Below, in pieces: positions 7,875-15,981 of a stretch of DNA of 64,000 nucleotides. Every line of letters starts with the position of its first letter. Position 1 is the first letter of the stretch. Under the pieces are notes generated by a model. It saw only the letters and a list, made by a program, of their open reading frames with translations, made no database searches and was not told the origin of the DNA. The stretch is from the NCBI RefSeq assembly GCF_900107155.1, contig NZ_FNOX01000012.1, positions 180,035 through 244,034 of the forward strand. The letters run 5' to 3'. This DNA is from Pseudomonas salomonii (GTDB lineage: Bacteria; Pseudomonadota; Gammaproteobacteria; Pseudomonadales; Pseudomonadaceae). A program made the position numbers and the translations under genes.

Positions 7875-9275
7875 TCAGGCTTCGCGCCTGGGGAAAAACA
7901 ACTCAAAACAGGTCACTCCGGCCTCGCTGGTGACACTGTAGCGACCGTTGTGCAGCTGCATGATGGTCGCCACGATCGACAGCCCCAGCCCGTTGGATTG
8001 GGCTGAACGTTCCCGCGACTCATCCACCCGGTAAAAACGCTCGAACAGGCGCGGCAAATGCTCGGCGGGAATGGTTTGCCCCTGGTTGCTGACGCGCAGG
8101 TTGATACCCTTGGCCTCTGGAATGGCCTGAATCAGCAACTGCGAACGGGGTGCGCCGTACTTGATGGCGTTTGCACATAGATTTGCCAAGGCGCGGCGCA
8201 ACAGCATCGGTTCGGCCCAGATCAGGCCTTCGCCCTCGGCCTGAATGTGAATATCCACATCGCTCGCCAACCCTTCGAAGTAGTCCGCTATACGCTCCAC
8301 TTCATCCGCCGCATTCAGTTCCTGGCGTTGGCGCAGTGCGCTGGCCGGGTCGGTACGGGCGAGAAACAGCATGTTGTCGAGCATTCGCGCCAGGCGTTCG
8401 AGTTCTTCGACATTGGACGCCAGCAGTTGCTGGTAGCTCTCGACGTTACGGCTCTGTTGCAGGGCAACCTGGGTTTCTCCCAGCAAGTTGTTGATCGGCG
8501 TGCGCAGCTCGTGGGCCATGTCGGTGGACACCTGGCCCAGTTGTACAAAGCCCTTGGCCAACCGTTCAAGCATGGTGTTGAAGGCGTCGATCATCGGCAG
8601 CAGCTCTTTGGGCGCCCCGTGGCTGTCGAGGCGTTCGGCCAGGTTGCCCACGCCGATGCCCTGGGTGTGCACGGCCAGGCGTCGCAGCGGCACCAGCCCG
8701 CGGTGCACCAGCAGGTAGCTGACGATGGCGAGGATGACTGCAGCGATGCTGGCGAGGATAAACACGCTTAAGCGATAGCTGGCGAGCATCGCCGTGCGTT
8801 CGGTCATCAGGCGCCCGGTGGTGACTTGCAGGCTGCCCAGGTCGCCCGAGGCGATAGACGCGGCCACGGTGGCGAAGGGCACGCCATTGATACCGGGTAA
8901 ATGGTGCACGTCGGCAAAGCCCAGTTCACGGTTGGTGGGCACAGGCGGCACATCCGGCATTGCAATATTGCCCGGGTTTACCAGCAGCAACGGCTTTTGC
9001 CCCGGCGCCGCGATGCTCAGCACCGACTCGCTGTTGCCCAGCATGTTCTGGAACAGCTCCGGCTTGGTCTTGATCAGGTCCAGGGTGTTGCTGTCCTTGA
9101 GCAGGTTGCGCAACTGGTCGGCGCGATAGATCAGCGCGGCGTCGTCACGCTTGATCAGTTCACGCTCAAGCTCGCGGTACAACGCAACGCCCAAGGTGGC
9201 GAGCAGGGCAAAGGCGAGCAGGGCGAAGATCAACGCCAGGCGCAGGGTCAGCGAATAATGGCGGCGACGGTTCAT
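7875..9275 (-). CDS. Heavy-metal-type sensor histidine kinase (CusS/CopS family)
   Basis: 466 residues. A first membrane span (about 11-33) and a second (about 170-190) enclose a periplasmic sensor region; a HAMP segment follows near 190-240. The phospho-accepting His255 lies in DMAHELRTPINNLLGE, and the ATPase domain has the N box (NLCANAIKYG) and a G box (SNGLGLSIV). The GC-rich frame overlaps the preceding response regulator gene by 4 bases. Family members respond to periplasmic copper or silver, or to zinc/cadmium; no metal-binding cluster is obvious here, so the ligand is not assigned. Confidence 0.92.
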   Translation of the reverse strand: MNRRRHYSLTLRLALIFALLAFALLATLGVALYRELERELIKRDDAALIYRADQLRNLLKDSNTLDLIKTKPELFQNMLGNSESVLSIAAPGQKPLLLVNPGNIAMPDVPPVPTNRELGFADVHHLPGINGVPFATVAASIASGDLGSLQVTTGRLMTERTAMLASYRLSVFILASIAAVILAIVSYLLVHRGLVPLRRLAVHTQGIGVGNLAERLDSHGAPKELLPMIDAFNTMLERLAKGFVQLGQVSTDMAHELRTPINNLLGETQVALQQSRNVESYQQLLASNVEELERLARMLDNMLFLARTDPASALRQRQELNAADEVERIADYFEGLASDVDIHIQAEGEGLIWAEPMLLRRALANLCANAIKYGAPRSQLLIQAIPEAKGINLRVSNQGQTIPAEHLPRLFERFYRVDESRERSAQSNGLGLSIVATIMQLHNGRYSVTSEAGVTCFELFFPRREA

Positions 9276-9943
9276 GGCTGGGTGTCGAAGCGGTAGCCGA
9301 TGCCCCGCACGCTGTGGATCAACTTGAGCTGGAACGGGTCGTCGATTTTCAGGCGCAGGCGCCGCACGGCGACGTCGACCACATTGGTGTCGCTGTCGAA
9401 GTTCATGTCCCAGACCCGCGAAGCAATCATCGAGCGTGATAACACCTGGTCCTGATGCGTGGCGAACAGGTGCAACAGGGCGAACTCCTTGTTGGTCAGC
9501 GTTATGCGCGTGCCGCTGCGGGTGACGCGGCGCTTGAGCACGTCGATCTGCAGGTCGGCGATGTGCAGCTGTTCTTCTTCGCGACTCGGGCCGCGACGCG
9601 TCAGGGTACGCAAGCGCGCGACCAGTTCGGCGAAGGAGAAGGGCTTGATCAGGTAATCGTCGGCGCCCAGTTCCAGGCCTTTGATGCGGTCGGCGATGTC
9701 ATCGCGAGCGGTGAGGAACAGCACCGGCGTGTCGGCCTCTTTGCGCAGGCGGCGCAGCACTTCCCAGCCGTCCATTTTCGGCATCATCACATCCAGCACG
9801 ATCACGTCGAAGGGCGTTTCCAGTGCCTGGTGCAAGCCGTCTACGCCGTCGCGGGCGAGGCTCACCGAGTACCCCAGTTCCTGCAGGCCATTGAGCAGGT
9901 AATTGCCGGCCTTGGGTTCGTCTTCGACTACGAGGATGTTCAT
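9272..9943 (-). CDS. OmpR-family response regulator (CusR/CopR type)
   Basis: 223 residues, full length. The receiver domain has the acidic pair ED at 7-8, the phospho-acceptor Asp51 in IVLDVMMPKMDGWEVL, and the conserved Lys in DYLIKPFSF near residue 100. The C-terminal winged helix ends with VDVAVRRLRLKIDDP and IHSVRGIGYRF, as in CusR/CopR. It is the first gene of the leftward pair with the histidine kinase and directly precedes, on the other side, a DUF2790 gene transcribed in the same direction 42 bases upstream. Confidence 0.94.
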   Translation of the reverse strand: MNILVVEDEPKAGNYLLNGLQELGYSVSLARDGVDGLHQALETPFDVIVLDVMMPKMDGWEVLRRLRKEADTPVLFLTARDDIADRIKGLELGADDYLIKPFSFAELVARLRTLTRRGPSREEEQLHIADLQIDVLKRRVTRSGTRITLTNKEFALLHLFATHQDQVLSRSMIASRVWDMNFDSDTNVVDVAVRRLRLKIDDPFQLKLIHSVRGIGYRFDTQP

Positions 9944-9985
9944 GGGAAATGCCCTGGTTCGTTGCGTTGCGCAAGTGTAGCCGGA

Positions 9986-10246
9986 TCAATTGTCACTGGG
10001 GCAACCGATGCCTTGTACCTGGTAGTCCAGCACGTGTTCGCGGTCCTGGGAGTCGAGGTATTTGAGTTGCGCCGGGACGATTCCGCATTGGCCGTAGGTG
10101 TCGGTGCTCGACAGCACTTTGGCCACGTCCAGGTGCACGAAGAAGCCGGTTTTGTCGTGGATCACGTTAGTGTCGGGGGCGGTGTCGGCAGCGAACGCGG
10201 AACCGGTGGCAAGCAAAGCGGCAAAGCCGAAAATAAACAGTTTCAT
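9986..10246 (-). CDS. DUF2790 family small exported protein
   Basis: 86 residues from the ATG at 10246, which has an AAGAGAG ribosome site. A signal peptide (KLFIFGFAALLATGSAFA) is followed by the family signature: VIHDKTGFFVHLDVAKVLS, a Cys in GQCGIVPAQLKYLDSQ and a final Cys in GIGCPSDN, which may form a disulfide. DUF2790 proteins are small periplasmic Pseudomonas proteins often found beside metal-responsive two-component genes. It lies just upstream of the response regulator gene on the same strand and is probably one of its targets. Its biochemical role is not known. Confidence 0.85.
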   Translation of the reverse strand: MKLFIFGFAALLATGSAFAADTAPDTNVIHDKTGFFVHLDVAKVLSSTDTYGQCGIVPAQLKYLDSQDREHVLDYQVQGIGCPSDN

Positions 10247-10356
10247 GGCAGTAGCTCTCTTTAAGGGTGGGCTGCCGGGGCTGGCAGTGAGTTCACAGTA
10301 ACCAGGCACCCCAAACAGCCAACCAACAGGATGATGACAAGTTTGTAATGCGTGGC

Positions 10357-11127
10357 TTAAGGCTGGCGGCCGGACGCTTCAAGGATCAGGTCGGTGATTT
10401 CCTTGGCGTGGGACACCAGCGACAAGTGGCTCGACGGCAGTTCGATGGTGGTGGCGTTCATGCGCTTGGCCAGAAAACGCTCAAGGTCCGGGTTGATGGT
10501 CTGGTCATTGCTCGACACCGCGTACCAGGACGGTTTGGTGTGCCAGGCGGCATTCACCGTGCGGCCGCTGAACAGGGTCTTGGCGATCGGCTGTTGTACC
10601 GCGTACAGCTCCAGGGCTTTGGCGCGCGGCACGTCGGCGGCGAAGTACTTGAGGAAGGCGTCCTGGTTCAGCGTCAGGTAACCGTCGTGCTCGACGACAC
10701 CGGCACGCACCGGCGTGCTGGGGTACTTGGCAGACAGGGCGACGAAGTCTTCGTTGGCGTCCGGTGCGCGGGCGGCCACATACACCAGTGAGCTGACCCT
10801 GGGGTTCGCCCCGGCATCGCTGACCACGGTGCCGGCGTAGGAGTGACCGACCAGCACGGTAGGGCCGTCCTGTTGGTCCAGCACGCGGTTGGTGGCAGCG
10901 ACGTCATCGGCCACCGAAGTCAGTGGGTTCTGGACGGCGGTCACATGCAGCCCGGCGGCCTGCAGGCGCGTAATCACCTCGGACCAGCTCGAGCCGTCAG
11001 CCCAGGAGCCGTGCACCAGCACCACGTTGTTGGCCTTGACCGGCGCGACAGTGCCGGCCATGGCGGTGCCGGTGCCCAGCATCAACAGGCTGGCGGCGAT
11101 CAGGCAGAGTTTGCTGGCAGTTTTCAT
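10357..11127 (-). CDS. Exported alpha/beta hydrolase
   Basis: 256 residues from the ATG at 11127, preceded by GAAGGG; a start six codons earlier is less likely. A signal peptide (KTASKLCLIAASLLMLGTGTAMA) precedes an alpha/beta hydrolase fold: VVLVHGSWADGSSW supplies the oxyanion strand and VLVGHSYAG the nucleophile Ser (GxSxG). Family members with HGSWADGS are EstC/MenH-like esterases. The catalytic His is probably in ELPSSHLSLVSH. The substrate is unknown; a secreted or periplasmic esterase is inferred. Confidence 0.87.
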   Translation of the reverse strand: MKTASKLCLIAASLLMLGTGTAMAGTVAPVKANNVVLVHGSWADGSSWSEVITRLQAAGLHVTAVQNPLTSVADDVAATNRVLDQQDGPTVLVGHSYAGTVVSDAGANPRVSSLVYVAARAPDANEDFVALSAKYPSTPVRAGVVEHDGYLTLNQDAFLKYFAADVPRAKALELYAVQQPIAKTLFSGRTVNAAWHTKPSWYAVSSNDQTINPDLERFLAKRMNATTIELPSSHLSLVSHAKEITDLILEASGRQP

Positions 11128-11348
11128 CGTGCGGCCCTTCATCATCAGTGGGAAGTTGTGTCACCCGGTGCGGGTGACTGACGACGCCACTGTATGAAGC
11201 GAGGGTGCTGACAACGCTTACAGGTTCATTACAAACCGGTAATCCAAACGCCAGGTCCGCCAGGTGCTACTGGCGTTTACAAGCGAGAAGGTGCCCCGTA
11301 GATTGCATCGGGCCGATTATTTGTTACCGCCTATGAGGAAGCCACGCA

Positions 11349-12026
11349 GTGTCCATCCGAGGTTCAGTTGTGTTTAACCAGCGTTACCGCGCCTTCCTGT
11401 TCGATATGGACGGTACCTTGCTCAACTCCATTGCCGCCGCCGAGCGTGTGTGGAGCATCTGGGCTGAACGCCACGGTCTGGAGGTGGCGGCGTTCCTGAC
11501 CACCATTCATGGCGCACGCGCCATTGACACCATTACCCGTCAGGCGCTGCCAGGTGTGGATCCCGACGTTGAAGCGCAGTGGATTACCGAGGCGGAAATC
11601 AACGATGTCGAGGGCGTGGTGGCGATTCCCGGTGCTGTCGAGTTTCTCAATAGCGTGCCCGGTGATCAATGGGCACTGGTCACGTCTGCGCCCAAGGAGC
11701 TGGCGTTACGTCGCCTGGCAGCGGCAGGTATCGCGCCCCCAGTTGTGCTGGTAACGGCCGAGGACGTTGCCAGCGGCAAGCCGGATCCTGCTTGTTACGT
11801 GTTGGGCGCCCAGCGTCTGGGTGTGCCGGTGCAGGATTGCCTGGTGTTCGAAGACGCTGCGGTGGGGATTCGTGCCGGGGAGGCGGCCGGCGCGGATGTG
11901 CTGGTCGTCACCGCTACACACCTGACGCCGATCGCCACGGCGCATGCCTGCATTAACGACTATCAGCGGCTGCAGGTTCTGCGCGACTCTGAGGGCACGT
12001 TGCGCTTGCAGCGTCTGGAAGGCTGA
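11349..12026 (+). CDS. HAD family sugar-phosphate phosphatase
   Basis: 225 residues, starting at a GTG with GAGGAAG eight bases upstream. Motif I is LFDMDGTLLNS (nucleophile Asp19, acid/base Asp21), motif II LVTSAP, motif III the Lys in GKPDPACY, and motif IV FEDAAVGIRAGEAAG. The helical cap between residues 30 and 85 and the spacing fit the DOG1/GPP-like subgroup (2-deoxyglucose-6-phosphate or glycerol-3-phosphate phosphatases). It is a cytosolic Mg-dependent phosphatase; the exact substrate is inferred only at class level. It ends at a bidirectional terminator. Confidence 0.88.
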   Translation: MSIRGSVVFNQRYRAFLFDMDGTLLNSIAAAERVWSIWAERHGLEVAAFLTTIHGARAIDTITRQALPGVDPDVEAQWITEAEINDVEGVVAIPGAVEFLNSVPGDQWALVTSAPKELALRRLAAAGIAPPVVLVTAEDVASGKPDPACYVLGAQRLGVPVQDCLVFEDAAVGIRAGEAAGADVLVVTATHLTPIATAHACINDYQRLQVLRDSEGTLRLQRLEG

Positions 12027-12030
12027 AACG

Positions 12031-12063
12031 AAAAAGCCGAGCCCGTTATCGGTCTCGGCTTTG
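12031..12063. terminator. Bidirectional intrinsic terminator
   Basis: AAAAAGCCGAG on one side and CTCGGCTTT on the other, with an inner CCG/CGG stem. It serves the HAD phosphatase gene and the convergent small gene, whose stop codon lies inside the hairpin. Confidence 0.8.
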
Positions 12064-12342
12064 TGAGCAGGAAGGGGAGTGGGGTGGCGCCTGCAGTCGG
12101 CTGCTCTTCATGCCTTGGCGCGATAGCACCATTTCCCTGAGGATTTCATTGGCAAGCCGGGCAATCGCCTCGGGGCCACGGTAGTGCGCGCGCACGATGC
12201 CGGTAATCGCAAAATGGTCGGTTTCCGGGCCACTCAGGATGGCGGAAAGGGTGCCGTCAGCGTGTAACGTGCAGGTGACCGCATAGCTGGGCAAACGCGC
12301 CGCCAGGGCCGCTTCGATTTGAGATTTGCTCAGGGTATCCAT
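12046..12342 (-). CDS. Small DUF1652-like protein
   Basis: 98 residues from the ATG at 12342; a TTG three codons upstream is the alternative. The pattern CTLHADGTLSAIL, then ITGIVRAHYRGPEAIARLANEILREM resembles the DUF1652 family of Pseudomonas (Cys-bearing strand, ADG turn, then an ITGI strand and a helix). Family function is unknown. The last 17 residues (rich in Pro, Ser, Arg) look unconserved and are encoded partly by the terminator, which suggests that the stop has drifted. No partner gene is evident. Confidence 0.6.
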   Translation of the reverse strand: MDTLSKSQIEAALAARLPSYAVTCTLHADGTLSAILSGPETDHFAITGIVRAHYRGPEAIARLANEILREMVLSRQGMKSSRLQAPPHSPSCSQSRDR

Positions 12343-12436
12343 CTGCGTCAACGCCTTTCAGAAACCGTGCAAGCCCAAGCATAGATCCTGCCGCCGACCT
12401 GTAAATACCGGCAATCTGATAGCAGATTCGCGGCCA

Positions 12437-12700
12437 TCAACGTGCGGTTTTCGGATGCTCGCGTTGCGCGGCACGCTGGCATAATTTGCGCAAAATGGCT
12501 TTCTGGATAGGTTGCAGGCAGAACACGAACAGGTAACCGCACAAGAAGAGTGTAAGTTCCATCGACGAACGCTTGCCGGGGTCACTGACTGTTTCGATCT
12601 CGAACTTCACGCCATATCCCAGCACCACGAAGGCCAGCCCAATCAGCAGGGCAATCCCCCAGGACTTGGAGACAAGCGGTTGTTTTGCAATCGGCCTCAT
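12437..12700 (-). CDS. Small two-span membrane protein, unknown
   Basis: 87 residues. The ATG at 12700 has a clean AGGAG site eight bases upstream, which is the main support for a real gene. Two hydrophobic spans are visible, SWGIALLIGLAFVVLGYGV and ELTLFLCGYLFVFCLQPI, joined by a charged loop (KFEIETVSDPGKRSS), with a basic C-terminal tail (RKLCQRAAQREHPK). It resembles no family I can name. It is monocistronic, upstream of the DUF1652-like gene by about 95 bases. Confidence 0.6.
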   Translation of the reverse strand: MRPIAKQPLVSKSWGIALLIGLAFVVLGYGVKFEIETVSDPGKRSSMELTLFLCGYLFVFCLQPIQKAILRKLCQRAAQREHPKTAR

Positions 12701-12909
12701 CGACGTGCTCCTGAACGCACACTGATGGTAGGGTTATAGTCAGTGGATTCGGCCGCGAATTACGCAACAAGTTCCAGTCGCCAAGACGGTTTCATCTTGC
12801 AGCGTAGCTGAAAGCACAGAGCGCGCCGGTCATACAGGAACCGCGAGCGTGAGGAAGGGTTTTCGCCAGCCATCACAGTGAACGAAAAGGCTGGCTACTG
12901 AGTGAAGCG

Positions 12910-13104
12910 TCAAGGAGTCTGGTTTTTGTCCGGAGCGGTCAGGCCAGCCTGAATGCGCTGGTAGATCTCCTCGCGATGCACGGCAACATCCTTGGGGGCG
13001 TTGATGCCGATTCGTACTTGCTGGCCGCTGACGCCCAGGATGGTGATCGTAATGTCATCACCGATGTTTATGCTTTCACCAACTTTGCGGGTGAGTATCA
13101 GCAT
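12910..13104 (-). CDS. rsmE: RsmE, CsrA-family post-transcriptional regulator
   Basis: 64 residues from the ATG at 13104. The start MLILTRKVGESINIGDD and the C-terminal IQAGLTAPDKNQTP tail match RsmE rather than the shorter RsmA of fluorescent pseudomonads. The dimeric protein binds GGA motifs in mRNA leaders and blocks translation in the Gac/Rsm cascade; Arg44 of the VHREEI helix region is the key RNA contact in the family and is present. The ribosome site is CAAGGAG, itself a CANGGA Rsm target, which fits autoregulation. A longer in-frame start 30 bases upstream is not used in the family. Confidence 0.95.
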   Translation of the reverse strand: MLILTRKVGESINIGDDITITILGVSGQQVRIGINAPKDVAVHREEIYQRIQAGLTAPDKNQTP

Positions 13105-13351
13105 GGACTTCTCCTTGATTACTTTTAAGGACACATGTTTCAGACAGGGCAGGTGTCGGATGTGTGTAGCTTACTGCTAAGCGCTTCCCTGTGACTGCCT
13201 CTTTTAGGACGCATAGAGGCGACATTAATTCCCATGGCGGCATCATACAGGTCTGCGATACATCATTCGCATTGTTTAAGCCAACGTTTATGACGGCCAG
13301 AATAGACAGTGAATGATAAAGTTGCCTCTTTATCCTTAAAGGAGCAGGGCA

Positions 13352-13732
13352 GTGCGTAAAGTAGCGATGGCAATTGCGGTGTTGGCGTTGGCCGGTTGCG
13401 GGGAAGGTAAACCGGTCGACGCTCCCAAGGCCAAGCCTGCCGTGACCGAAAGCCAGCCACAAACCGGGGCGATTGCCGCTCAGGAATGGGACGTGTGGGT
13501 AGGCCCGCCGGGCCATAAGCTGCAAGCAATCACCGACCTGACCGCCTGGTTGCTCGAACATGGTTTCAATTTTTATATCGTCAAAACAGACGGCAAGGAC
13601 GAGGTGTATCTAGGCCCGTTCGCGAGCAAGGCCGAGGCTGAAGCCAAGCAGGCGCTGCTGACCGAAAAGCTCGCACGTGCCAAGAAAAACGATACCGAAT
13701 CCGAGGTTATCGAGCACAAGGCTGCGCAATAA
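13352..13732 (+). CDS. SPOR-domain lipoprotein
   Basis: 126 residues starting at GTG with AAAGGAG nine bases upstream. A lipobox, VLALAGCGEG, places Cys16 as the lipid-modified residue, so the protein is anchored in the outer or inner membrane. After a Pro/Ala-rich linker, residues 45-105 form a SPOR-like fold: EWDVWVGPPGHKLQAITDLTAWLLEHGFNFYIVKTDG then VYLGPFASKAEAEAKQALL. SPOR domains bind denuded septal peptidoglycan. The tail is charged. It stands alone and points at the convergent endonuclease gene. Confidence 0.8.
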   Translation: MRKVAMAIAVLALAGCGEGKPVDAPKAKPAVTESQPQTGAIAAQEWDVWVGPPGHKLQAITDLTAWLLEHGFNFYIVKTDGKDEVYLGPFASKAEAEAKQALLTEKLARAKKNDTESEVIEHKAAQ

Positions 13733-13763
13733 CAGGCAGAGTGGGCGGCAACCCCGCCCACGC

Positions 13764-14453
13764 TTAACCGCAGGTCTTAAGGTTCACCGGGCCGACAAAT
13801 TCGTTACCGCGCCCCATCACGCACGCCACAGTCTGGTTGCGCTGGCGCTCCCAGGGTTGCACCGGGTAGGTCTTGTTCCAGGCTTCATACAACTGGCGGT
13901 CCTGTTTTGACAGGCGCAAGCCGTATTGTTTGCTCATGTAAAAATACGTTCGGGCGATCATTCCGCGAATAGACGGGCGCGGCATGACTTTTTTGGCCTT
14001 GAAATCTACCTGGGTCAGGCATGAACCGTACTGCCCACGTTGCGCCGGCAGCCAGCCGAAACTGAAGTTGTTACGGTCGCCATTGACCTCGCCAATGCTC
14101 GGCACCAGGTTGTGCAGGTCGGCCTCGGCGCGCTTGAACACATCATCATGACGCGTGCAGTTTTTGCGCCCGCCGGCTTGCCAGCACTGGCGTTGATGGC
14201 CGATCTGCCAGGCCGGGACGATATGTTCCCATTCGATGCGTGCGGCCCGGTTGGCATTTTTGCGCGGTACGTAACCGCAGGCTTTCAAATCCACGCGGTT
14301 ACCGGTGTATTTGCAGCCACAGTAGAACTCCGTGGATTGCGGGGCGTAGAGCTTCCAGGCGACTTTCTTGGCCTCGCTGAAGGTTCGAGGCGCCTGGGCG
14401 TTGGCGGTAACGGCAAAAAACAGGCAAAAAACAGCAATAAAACGGCCACTCAT
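13764..14453 (-). CDS. Endonuclease I family exported nuclease
   Basis: 229 residues from the ATG at 14453. A signal peptide (SGRFIAVFCLFFAVTANA) is followed by an endonuclease I domain: RIEWEHIVPAW carries the catalytic His, DLHNLVPSIGEVNGDRNNFSFG the metal-binding Asn/Asp, and several cysteines (FYCGCKYTG, KACGY, QCW, NCTRH) probably form disulfides. Such periplasmic or secreted nucleases cut DNA non-specifically. It begins 4 bases after the DUF1654 gene's stop, so both are translated from one message, which carries a LexA-like box. Confidence 0.9.
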   Translation of the reverse strand: MSGRFIAVFCLFFAVTANAQAPRTFSEAKKVAWKLYAPQSTEFYCGCKYTGNRVDLKACGYVPRKNANRAARIEWEHIVPAWQIGHQRQCWQAGGRKNCTRHDDVFKRAEADLHNLVPSIGEVNGDRNNFSFGWLPAQRGQYGSCLTQVDFKAKKVMPRPSIRGMIARTYFYMSKQYGLRLSKQDRQLYEAWNKTYPVQPWERQRNQTVACVMGRGNEFVGPVNLKTCG

Positions 14454-14457
14454 TGAA

Positions 14458-14706
14458 TCAATCTTCCTTCGGCACAACCCAGAAAATCTGCACGCCGCCG
14501 TCATCCCGGTAGGCGAGGGTGACGTTGTCGTTCTCCGCAATCTCCTCCAGCAAGCGCGCCCATTCCTCCTCAGGCTCATCCGGCAAGCGGAAGATCAAGG
14601 CTGCCTTGGCTTTCTGGGCATTGGTCGAATTGATGATTTTTTGCACGCGAACGGCAAGGCGTGCGTACGCGTCAGGGGTTGGCGCTGCAGAAGAGGACGT
14701 TGCCAC
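14458..14706 (-). CDS. DUF1654 family protein, first gene of an SOS-like operon
   Basis: 82 residues from the GTG at 14706, preceded by AAGGA with proper spacing. An ATG ten codons upstream is in frame but has no ribosome site and lies inside the LexA-like box, so the GTG is preferred. The core DAYARLAVRVQKIINSTNAQKAKAALIFRLPDEPEEEWARLLEEIAENDNVTL matches DUF1654, a small Pseudomonas family of unknown function. It is co-translated with endonuclease I. Likely repressed by LexA, as judged from the operator. Confidence 0.8.
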   Translation of the reverse strand: MATSSSAAPTPDAYARLAVRVQKIINSTNAQKAKAALIFRLPDEPEEEWARLLEEIAENDNVTLAYRDDGGVQIFWVVPKED

Positions 14707-14724
14707 GGAGTATTCCTTAGTGTG

Positions 14725-14740
14725 CTGTACGGGCATACAG
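14725..14740 (-). promoter_or_regulatory. LexA-like operator
   Basis: CTGTACGGGCATACAG fits the CTG-N10-CAG SOS-box pattern, with five symmetric outer bases (CTGTA/TACAG). It lies 18 bases upstream of the GTG start of the DUF1654 gene, where a repressor would block transcription of that gene and the nuclease gene. Confidence 0.65.
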
Positions 14741-14850
14741 TATTTAACTGTTACGATTTTCGCAACTGCTTAAAATTCAGGAGGTTTGTCTGGCAGCGTT
14801 TTCAGCGAGGTGATTGAGCGCGGGGAGTTGTATCGAGGTGTAAGAGCAAA

Positions 14851-14878
14851 GGTAGAAGCGGGTGAACCCGCCTCTACC
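14851..14878. terminator. Inverted repeat 3' of the asparaginase gene, probable terminator
   Basis: GGTAGAAGCGGGT, loop GA, ACCCGCCTCTACC: 13 pairs with a single mismatch. It lies 14 bases after the leftward asparaginase stop and is followed on that strand by TTTGCTC, a weak T-run. Confidence 0.55.
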
Positions 14879-14892
14879 CGTGTTACCGGGGA

Positions 14893-15981
14893 TCAGTATT
14901 CCCAGAACATCCGTTGCAGCTCTTTGCTGTCCTGGGTCTTGGTCAGGGCAACCATCGCCAGAATCCGGGCTTTTTGTGGGTTCAGATCATGTGCGGCGAC
15001 CCAGTCGTACTTGTCGTCAGGCTGTTCGGCATTGCGCAGAACGAAACCGCCGGCATTCACGTGGGAAGAACGAATGATCTGCACGCCTTGCTTGCGCAGT
15101 TCCTGCAGGGCCGGCACGACCTTGGAAGACACCGAACCATTGCCGGTACCGGCATGGATGATGGCTTTGGCACCGGCCTGGGCCAGGGCTTTGACCGCGC
15201 TGTCGCTCACGTTGCCGTAACCGTAGGCGATTTCCACATCCGGCAGGCTCTTGATGGTCTTGATGTCGAATTCGGAATCCATGGTGTGACGCTTGGCAGG
15301 CAAGCGGAACCAGTAGGATTTGCCTTCAACCACCATGCCCAGCGGGCCCCATGGGCTCTTGAACGCTTCAGTCTTGATGTTGATCATTTTGCTGACGTCG
15401 CGACCCGATTGGATCTCGTCGTTCATGGTCACCAGCACGCCCTTGCCGCGCGCGTCTTTGCTGCCGGCAACGGCCACGGCGTTGTACAGGTTGAGCATGC
15501 CGTCCGCCGACATGGCGGTGCCTGGGCGCATGGAACCGACCACCACGATTGGCTTGTCGGTTTTTTCCACCAGGTTGAGGAAGTAAGCGGTTTCTTCCAG
15601 GGTGTCGGTGCCGTGGGTGATCACGATACCGTCCACGTCCTTGCTGTCGGCCAGCTCGGCAACGCGGCGGCCCAGCTGCAGCAGATTTTCGTTGTTGATG
15701 CTTTCGGACGCAATTTGCATCACTTGTTCGCCGCGTACGTTGGCGATCTGACTAAGCTCAGGAACGCCGGCGATCAGTTGTTCGATGCCGACTTTGGCCG
15801 CCTGGTACGTGGCACTGTTGGCCGCACTGGCGCCGGCGCCAGCAATGGTGCCGCCGGTGGCGAGGATTACCACATTGGACAGTTTGGTCTTGGTTTCAAC
15901 TTCCTTTGCCTGGGCGGCAACGGGGAACAGCAGCAGGAGGGCGAGGGCGCCCGGAACAAAAGTCTTCAGTGCAGATTTCAT
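14893..15981 (-). CDS. ansB: Periplasmic glutaminase-asparaginase (type II)
   Basis: 362 residues with a signal peptide (KTFVPGALALLLLFPVAAQA). The nucleophile Thr45 is in LATGGTIAGAG and the second catalytic set in VITHGTDTLEETAYFL; both are type II asparaginase signatures, and the sequence reads like the Pseudomonas glutaminase-asparaginase. It hydrolyses periplasmic L-Asn and L-Gln to the acids plus ammonia, supplying nitrogen and carbon. The start has an AGAGAG site. It is a single-gene unit; the leader region upstream is shared with the divergent ribose operon. Confidence 0.93.
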   Translation of the reverse strand: MKSALKTFVPGALALLLLFPVAAQAKEVETKTKLSNVVILATGGTIAGAGASAANSATYQAAKVGIEQLIAGVPELSQIANVRGEQVMQIASESINNENLLQLGRRVAELADSKDVDGIVITHGTDTLEETAYFLNLVEKTDKPIVVVGSMRPGTAMSADGMLNLYNAVAVAGSKDARGKGVLVTMNDEIQSGRDVSKMINIKTEAFKSPWGPLGMVVEGKSYWFRLPAKRHTMDSEFDIKTIKSLPDVEIAYGYGNVSDSAVKALAQAGAKAIIHAGTGNGSVSSKVVPALQELRKQGVQIIRSSHVNAGGFVLRNAEQPDDKYDWVAAHDLNPQKARILAMVALTKTQDSKELQRMFWEY

